From: Bacteroidales bacterium UBA5382 | GTDB lineage: Bacteria > Bacteroidota > Bacteroidia > Bacteroidales > Dysgonomonadaceae | Reading direction: 5' to 3' | DNA: 64,000 nt | Assembly: GCA_002409745.1 (NCBI GenBank) | Contig: DHOU01000015.1 | Span: 41,790 to 105,789, forward strand | Part shown: positions 60,598 through 64,000 of the stretch, piece by piece | How positions within the stretch are numbered: the stretch's first letter is position 1 | How the letters are laid out: every line of letters starts with the position of its first letter | The notes under the pieces: model-generated | The model's database searches: none | What the model saw: only the letters and a program-made list of their open reading frames with translations | What the model was told of the DNA's origin: nothing | Made by a program: the position numbers and the translations under genes

Positions 60598-60798
60598 ATG
60601 AATGGGTTGGATTTTATCCGGCAGTTGATCGATGCTTCCAAAGCGTATTTAAGAGGCAAATATAGCCTGGTTGATGTGAATATACCGGAAGAGGTTTTTC
60701 TCAGCCGGTTGAATTGGTTGAAAGAAGAAGAAATTATTTCGGATGCCGAATTTTTTCAATTGAAAAATGATTATGATACACAGAAAATTATTTCGTGA
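60598..60798 (+). CDS. Small hypothetical protein, 66 residues, overlapping the next gene
   Basis: Soluble small protein, mostly helical (DFIRQLIDASKAYLRGKYS, EEVFLSRLNWLKEEEIISDAEFFQLKNDY). The C-terminal pattern of a short linker and 'LKEEGIITEEEFQ-like' helix resembles SHOCT-type tails. Its end overlaps the start of the following gene by 26-32 bases, depending on which ATG is used, suggesting coupled translation. I do not recognise the family. Confidence 0.55.
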   Translation: MNGLDFIRQLIDASKAYLRGKYSLVDVNIPEEVFLSRLNWLKEEEIISDAEFFQLKNDYDTQKIIS

Positions 60799-61762
60799 GG
60801 CGTTTTCCTTGTTCTTTCTGTTCGTTACGATTCCTTTGTGGGCGCAGAAGGAGATTTCCGGAACCATTACTGACTGTGAACGGAATCCCTTGCCGGGAGT
60901 GAGCATCCGTCTCAATGATAAATCCGTTACTTTTTCCGACTCATTGGGGAGATATATCCTCACCGTGCCGGATGCCAACACCGTTATTACCTATCGGTAT
61001 ATTGGAAAGCAAACCGAAAAAATAAAAGTCGGGAATCGGGAAATCATCGATGTCTCTTTAAAGCAAGAGGATTTGAGGCTGATTAAAATGAATAAAATAG
61101 AAAGTGAAAAATCAGGGGTAATGATTATGAACGAGCCTAAGCAGGTAAAGAACATTATGGTGCGGAAGCCGGTCATTTATCTTTATCCGGAAACGGAAAG
61201 GATGGTCTCTGTCAAAATAAAGTACGATGGCGCGTTATCGTTTACTTATCCGCTGTATGAAAACGGTTGGCAAGTCACGGCGACTCCCGGCGGCTTGTTG
61301 AAAAATACCTCCGATGGTCGCGAATACGCTTATTTGTTTTGGGAGGGAGAGAAGCACTATAGAGCGGAGGAGGTAACTTATGACAGCGGGTTTGTCGTTC
61401 ATAAAGATTCTATCGTTCCGTTTCTTCAGGAGAACTTATCGTTTATGGGCCTGACGCCACGCGAATACAATGATTTTATTGTTTACTGGACTCCTTATTT
61501 GATGCAACAGGAGTGGCATTTCATTCATTTCAGAGTAGGCGAGGAGTATGATGTTATTTCGGAGAATATCGTTAGTCCCGCTCCGGATACGGCCATTCGG
61601 GTGTTTATGGATTGCAAGGGTCTGGAGACCCCTTTCGAGGTAAACCCTCAGCAATTACAGGCCCCGGCCAGAAAAGGATTTACGCTTGTCGAATGGGGCG
61701 GCGCCGAATTGACACAACCTATCCGGGTGAAAGGTGTCGACGGAGAATATCTAAACAAATAA
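60767..61762 (+). CDS. Secreted protein with carboxypeptidase-regulatory-like domain
   Basis: A 331-residue exported protein; signal peptide to about residue 26 (FSLFFLFVTIPLWAQ). A CarboxypepD_reg-like domain (about 28-105) has ISGTITDCERNPLPGVSIRL, FSDSLGRYILTVPD and the RYIGKQTEKIKVG strand. The remaining 220 residues contain KPVIYLYPETERMVSVKIKYD and WHFIHFRVGEEYDVISEN, a pattern I recall from Bacteroidota hypothetical proteins with no known function. Two starts are possible (60767, 60773). It probably faces the periplasm. Confidence 0.75.
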   Translation: MIMIHRKLFREAFSLFFLFVTIPLWAQKEISGTITDCERNPLPGVSIRLNDKSVTFSDSLGRYILTVPDANTVITYRYIGKQTEKIKVGNREIIDVSLKQEDLRLIKMNKIESEKSGVMIMNEPKQVKNIMVRKPVIYLYPETERMVSVKIKYDGALSFTYPLYENGWQVTATPGGLLKNTSDGREYAYLFWEGEKHYRAEEVTYDSGFVVHKDSIVPFLQENLSFMGLTPREYNDFIVYWTPYLMQQEWHFIHFRVGEEYDVISENIVSPAPDTAIRVFMDCKGLETPFEVNPQQLQAPARKGFTLVEWGGAELTQPIRVKGVDGEYLNK

Positions 61763-61827
61763 GTGAAAAATAAAAAATAAATAAGTTAGTCACGCCGTCA
61801 AGAACGGTATTAAAAACAATCAAATCA

Positions 61828-62301
61828 ATGAAAAAATTAGTTTTACTTCCTTTTCTCGCCGTTGTTTGCTGCATGAGCATCGCGGCCCAAGACAAAACGG
61901 CGGATATTAAAAGGCTGTTCGAGTTAATGCAATCTGAAAAAACGATCGATGACATGATGGACAACATGCTGGCGGTCTTTCAACAACAGGCCGAAGGTAA
62001 AATACAAGGGGCCGCAGCAAAAGAAAAATACGACGAATATGTCGAATTTATGAAAACGGAAGTGCGTGATTTATCCGATAAGATGGTCAACCAGGAGATG
62101 GTCGATATCTACAACCGTCATTTTACGCAGGAAGAAATTAAGGATTTAATCCGGTTTTACGAAACGCCGACCGGTAAAAAACTGATTGAAAAGAACCCCG
62201 AAGTCACGAAAGATCTGATGAACTCGATGATGACGAAATATATGCCGGAATTTCAAGGAAAGCTGGCTTCTAAATTAAAGGATTTGAGCGTCGAGCCTTG
62301 A
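61828..62301 (+). CDS. DUF2059 family periplasmic protein
   Basis: A 157-residue protein with a signal peptide to about residue 21 (LLPFLAVVCCMSIAAQ). The body is helical and carries the DUF2059 pattern: IKRLFELMQSEKTIDDMMDN at the start and VDIYNRHFTQEEIKDLIRFY near residue 92, followed by ETPTGKKLIEKNPE. The family is widespread in Gram-negative bacteria; its function is not established. It follows the secreted protein gene by 65 bases. Confidence 0.88.
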   Translation: MKKLVLLPFLAVVCCMSIAAQDKTADIKRLFELMQSEKTIDDMMDNMLAVFQQQAEGKIQGAAAKEKYDEYVEFMKTEVRDLSDKMVNQEMVDIYNRHFTQEEIKDLIRFYETPTGKKLIEKNPEVTKDLMNSMMTKYMPEFQGKLASKLKDLSVEP

Positions 62302-62398
62302 GCCTTGTGTTATTGTGATAACAAAAGTGAAAAGGCGAACTTATACGGATGAAAAATGTTCTATACAATAAACAGATTAATATATTATTTTATTAGCT

Positions 62399-63457
62399 AT
62401 GGCAAATTCTAAGATTACGCAATTGTTGGGAGATAAAAGTGAATATCTCCTGAATCATGTAAGTAAAACGATTGATAAATCATTGATCCATGCTACCGGC
62501 CCTGATGTTGTCGATAACCTCTGGATTGATTCCGATCGAAATATTCCTACGTTGAATAACTTGCAACGTTTGTTCGGACACGGACGCTTGGCCGATACCG
62601 GTTATTTGTCCATTCTTCCCGTTGATCAGGGTATCGAACATACTGCCGGGGCTTCTTTTGCTCCCAATCCGTTGTATTTCGATCCTGAAAATATTGTAAA
62701 GTTGGCTCTCGAGGCCGATTGCAATGCAGTGGCCTCTACTTATGGCGTTTTGGCTTCGGTGGCGCGTAAATATGCGCACAAGATTCCGTTCATCGTTAAA
62801 ATCAATCACAACGAACTCCTCACGTATCCCAATTCGTATAATCAGATTCTTTTCGGAACGATTGAAGAAGCTTGGAACATGGGTGCTGCGGCTGTGGGGG
62901 CGACGATTTATTTCGGTTCCGAAGAAAGCCGCCGTCAAATTGTGGAAGTCGCCGAAGCGTTTGAATATGCGCATGAATTAGGAATGGCTACCGTCTTGTG
63001 GTGTTATCTGCGCAACAATGGGTTCAAAAAAGACGGCGTCGATTATCATAGTGCGGCAGACCTTACGGGGCAGGCAAACCATATCGGCGTAACCATCAAG
63101 GCCGATATCGTAAAGCAGAAATTGCCCACCAACAACGGCGGTTTTACGGCGATTAAATTTGCCAAAAGCAATCCCGCTATGTATGATAAGCTTTCTTCCG
63201 ACCATCCGATCGATCTGTGCCGTTATCAGGTGGCGAACGGATATATGGGTCGCGTGGGATTGATTAATTCCGGAGGCGAATCGCATGGAGCAAGCGACTT
63301 GGCCGATGCTGTGTACACTGCGGTGGTGAATAAACGTGCCGGGGGTATCGGTTTGATTTGCGGACGTAAAGCGTTCCAAAAACCGATGAATGAAGGAGTG
63401 AAATTAATCCACTCTATTCAGGATGTGTATTTGGACAAAGAGATTACCTTGGCGTAG
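62399..63457 (+). CDS. fbaB: Class I fructose-bisphosphate aldolase (FbaB/DhnA type)
   Basis: A 352-residue Schiff-base aldolase that splits fructose 1,6-bisphosphate. Family landmarks are [19 protein letters not shown] near residue 70, [12 protein letters not shown] with a conserved Lys near 128, and [13 protein letters not shown], whose Lys is the likely Schiff-base lysine. The phosphate-binding end is [15 protein letters not shown]. No zinc-site histidines of class II enzymes are present. It has its own terminator at 63492-63517. Confidence 0.93.
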   Translation: MANSKITQLLGDKSEYLLNHVSKTIDKSLIHATGPDVVDNLWIDSDRNIPTLNNLQRLFGHGRLADTGYLSILPVDQGIEHTAGASFAPNPLYFDPENIVKLALEADCNAVASTYGVLASVARKYAHKIPFIVKINHNELLTYPNSYNQILFGTIEEAWNMGAAAVGATIYFGSEESRRQIVEVAEAFEYAHELGMATVLWCYLRNNGFKKDGVDYHSAADLTGQANHIGVTIKADIVKQKLPTNNGGFTAIKFAKSNPAMYDKLSSDHPIDLCRYQVANGYMGRVGLINSGGESHGASDLADAVYTAVVNKRAGGIGLICGRKAFQKPMNEGVKLIHSIQDVYLDKEITLA

Positions 63458-63491
63458 AACCAAGATTTTTAAGTAGGTATTATTAAATGAA

Positions 63492-63517
63492 GAAGGCCGG
63501 TTGAGAAATCGGCCTTC
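63492..63517 (+). terminator. Terminator of fbaB
   Basis: GAAGGCCG (63492-63499) pairs with CGGCCTTC (63510-63517) over a ten-base loop. GTATATTTTC follows. Confidence 0.75.
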
Positions 63518-63548
63518 GTATATTTTCAACAAAATCCTATAAAAGAAC

Positions 63549-63556
63549 TATCTTTG
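63549..63556 (+). promoter_or_regulatory. -7 promoter box for the last gene
   Basis: TATCTTTG fits TAnnTTTG, 20 bases before the ATG at 63576. Confidence 0.5.
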
Positions 63557-63575
63557 TCGAAATTGTAATGCACTC

Positions 63576-63983
63576 ATGGAATCATTCAACTTTCATTTTC
63601 CGTATGACAAAGAGCAATTTATTCGTCAGCAAATTGTTTTATGGAAACTCCAATCGAGACAAGGCAGTCGCAAGCAACGGGTAAATTTTTTTATCGCTGC
63701 GGCGGCTTTCTTGGCGCTGGGCATCCTTGCCGGTAGCGACGATGGCTCGCCCAATCCGTTTATATTGGTCGGCATTCTTTTTATGTTATATGCTGTTTTT
63801 AGCGCACTGATATATGGGTCCGCTAAAAGGAGATACATTCGTAAAACCCATGAAGTAGCCGACAAGTACGAAGCGATGGATATGGATTGTACGTATGAGT
63901 TTTCGGAAGAGTTCCTGAAATATACCGATAAAGAAAAGGCCGTGCAATTCCGATGGTCCATGTTTACCTATTATACTATTTAG
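63576..63983 (+). CDS. YcxB-like membrane protein, possibly truncated
   Basis: A 135-residue protein with two membrane helices (about 41-56 and 63-82) and a C-terminal part (CTYEFSEEFLKYTDKEKAVQFRWSMF, read as TYEFSEEFLKYTDKEK then FRWSMF) like the start of a YcxB C-terminal domain. The stop at 63981 comes in the middle of that domain. The window ends 17 bases later, so a frameshift or a genuine short form cannot be told apart. Confidence 0.6.
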   Translation: MESFNFHFPYDKEQFIRQQIVLWKLQSRQGSRKQRVNFFIAAAAFLALGILAGSDDGSPNPFILVGILFMLYAVFSALIYGSAKRRYIRKTHEVADKYEAMDMDCTYEFSEEFLKYTDKEKAVQFRWSMFTYYTI

Positions 63984-64000
63984 TCGGACCTTAAAAAGTA

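Overview
This window comes from a bacterium of the phylum Bacteroidota, very probably order Bacteroidales (a Tannerellaceae- or Porphyromonadaceae-like genome). The evidence is a SusC/SusD pair with FecR/ECF-sigma control, GldE, a three-subunit succinate dehydrogenase/fumarate reductase, DUF4827, DUF4494 and DUF6261 proteins, LptE of the Bacteroidota type, promoters of the TAnnTTTG class, and an apparent lack of Shine-Dalgarno sequences before most genes. Base composition looks moderate (near 45-50% GC) throughout. No integrase, transposase gene, CRISPR array or phage block is visible, so most of the window is core chromosome, with one polysaccharide/glycoprotein utilisation locus and a few accessory genes.

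Layout. 1-10.0 kb (plus strand): the 3' end of ispD, rpe, a ComEC-like channel, an NrnA-type DHH phosphatase, a DUF4827 lipoprotein, glmM, an acyltransferase, then a sigma-54-type activator coupled to lptE, a TPR-like protein and secG. 10.2-13.3 kb (minus): an outer-membrane barrel protein followed by priA. 13.3-13.8 kb: a gene-free stretch with a degenerate tandem array of about 41-42 bp period. 13.8-25.3 kb: a utilisation locus read leftwards as fecR, susC, susD, an inactive GH18-like lipoprotein, a DUF1735-LamG lipoprotein, a GH18 endoglycosidase and an Ig-like-repeat lipoprotein, with the ECF sigma gene divergent from fecR. The order matches known N-glycan endoglycosidase loci of Bacteroides. 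25.5-28.9 kb (minus): sdhCAB/frdCAB. 29.3-32.0 kb (plus): trpS, a DUF2156 protein and a GNAT protein. 32.3-34.8 kb (minus): RNase E/G, a 30-residue ribosomal-type micro-protein (COX24/AURKAIP1 family, too short for usual ORF calling) and an HU protein. 34.9-38.7 kb (plus): mutY, ssb, gldE and a phosphopantetheinyl transferase. 38.8-41.6 kb (minus): rplM-rpsI-rpsB-tsf. 42.3 kb: pfkA behind a long structured leader. 43.4-45.8 kb (minus): acpP-fabF-rnc. 45.9-50.2 kb: purN, tRNA-Leu(UAG), a MATE exporter and an acyl-CoA ligase. 50.3-51.8 kb (minus): a radical SAM/SPASM enzyme with its partner lipoprotein (the uncharacterised rSAM/lipoprotein system). 52.0-54.3 kb (plus): DUF4494, a YggS-type PLP protein and OxyR. 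54.4-57.4 kb (minus): a TonB-dependent receptor and a His-rich small protein. 57.6-64 kb (plus): an HD-domain protein, DUF6261, a decayed Rpn-type nuclease, a GNAT protein, small secreted proteins, DUF2059, class I aldolase and a truncated-looking membrane protein.

How it works together: the ECF sigma, FecR and the STN domain of SusC form a transenvelope switch. It would induce the endoglycosidase locus when the matching glycan is taken up. The other gene groups are housekeeping: envelope biogenesis (LptE, SecG, GlmM, FabF/AcpP), translation (RplM, RpsI, RpsB, Tsf, TrpS, tRNA-Leu), and central metabolism (PfkA, FbaB, Rpe, Sdh).

The most unusual material lies between genes. There are 7-8 bp microsatellites directly after stop codons, one of which has been translated into the C-terminus of PurN. 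There are two tandem arrays of about 41 bp period, and a short GC-rich dispersed element seen three times. The best candidates for undescribed biology are the radical SAM/lipoprotein pair, the translated repeat in purN, the 41-bp arrays and the His-rich protein beside the TonB receptor.
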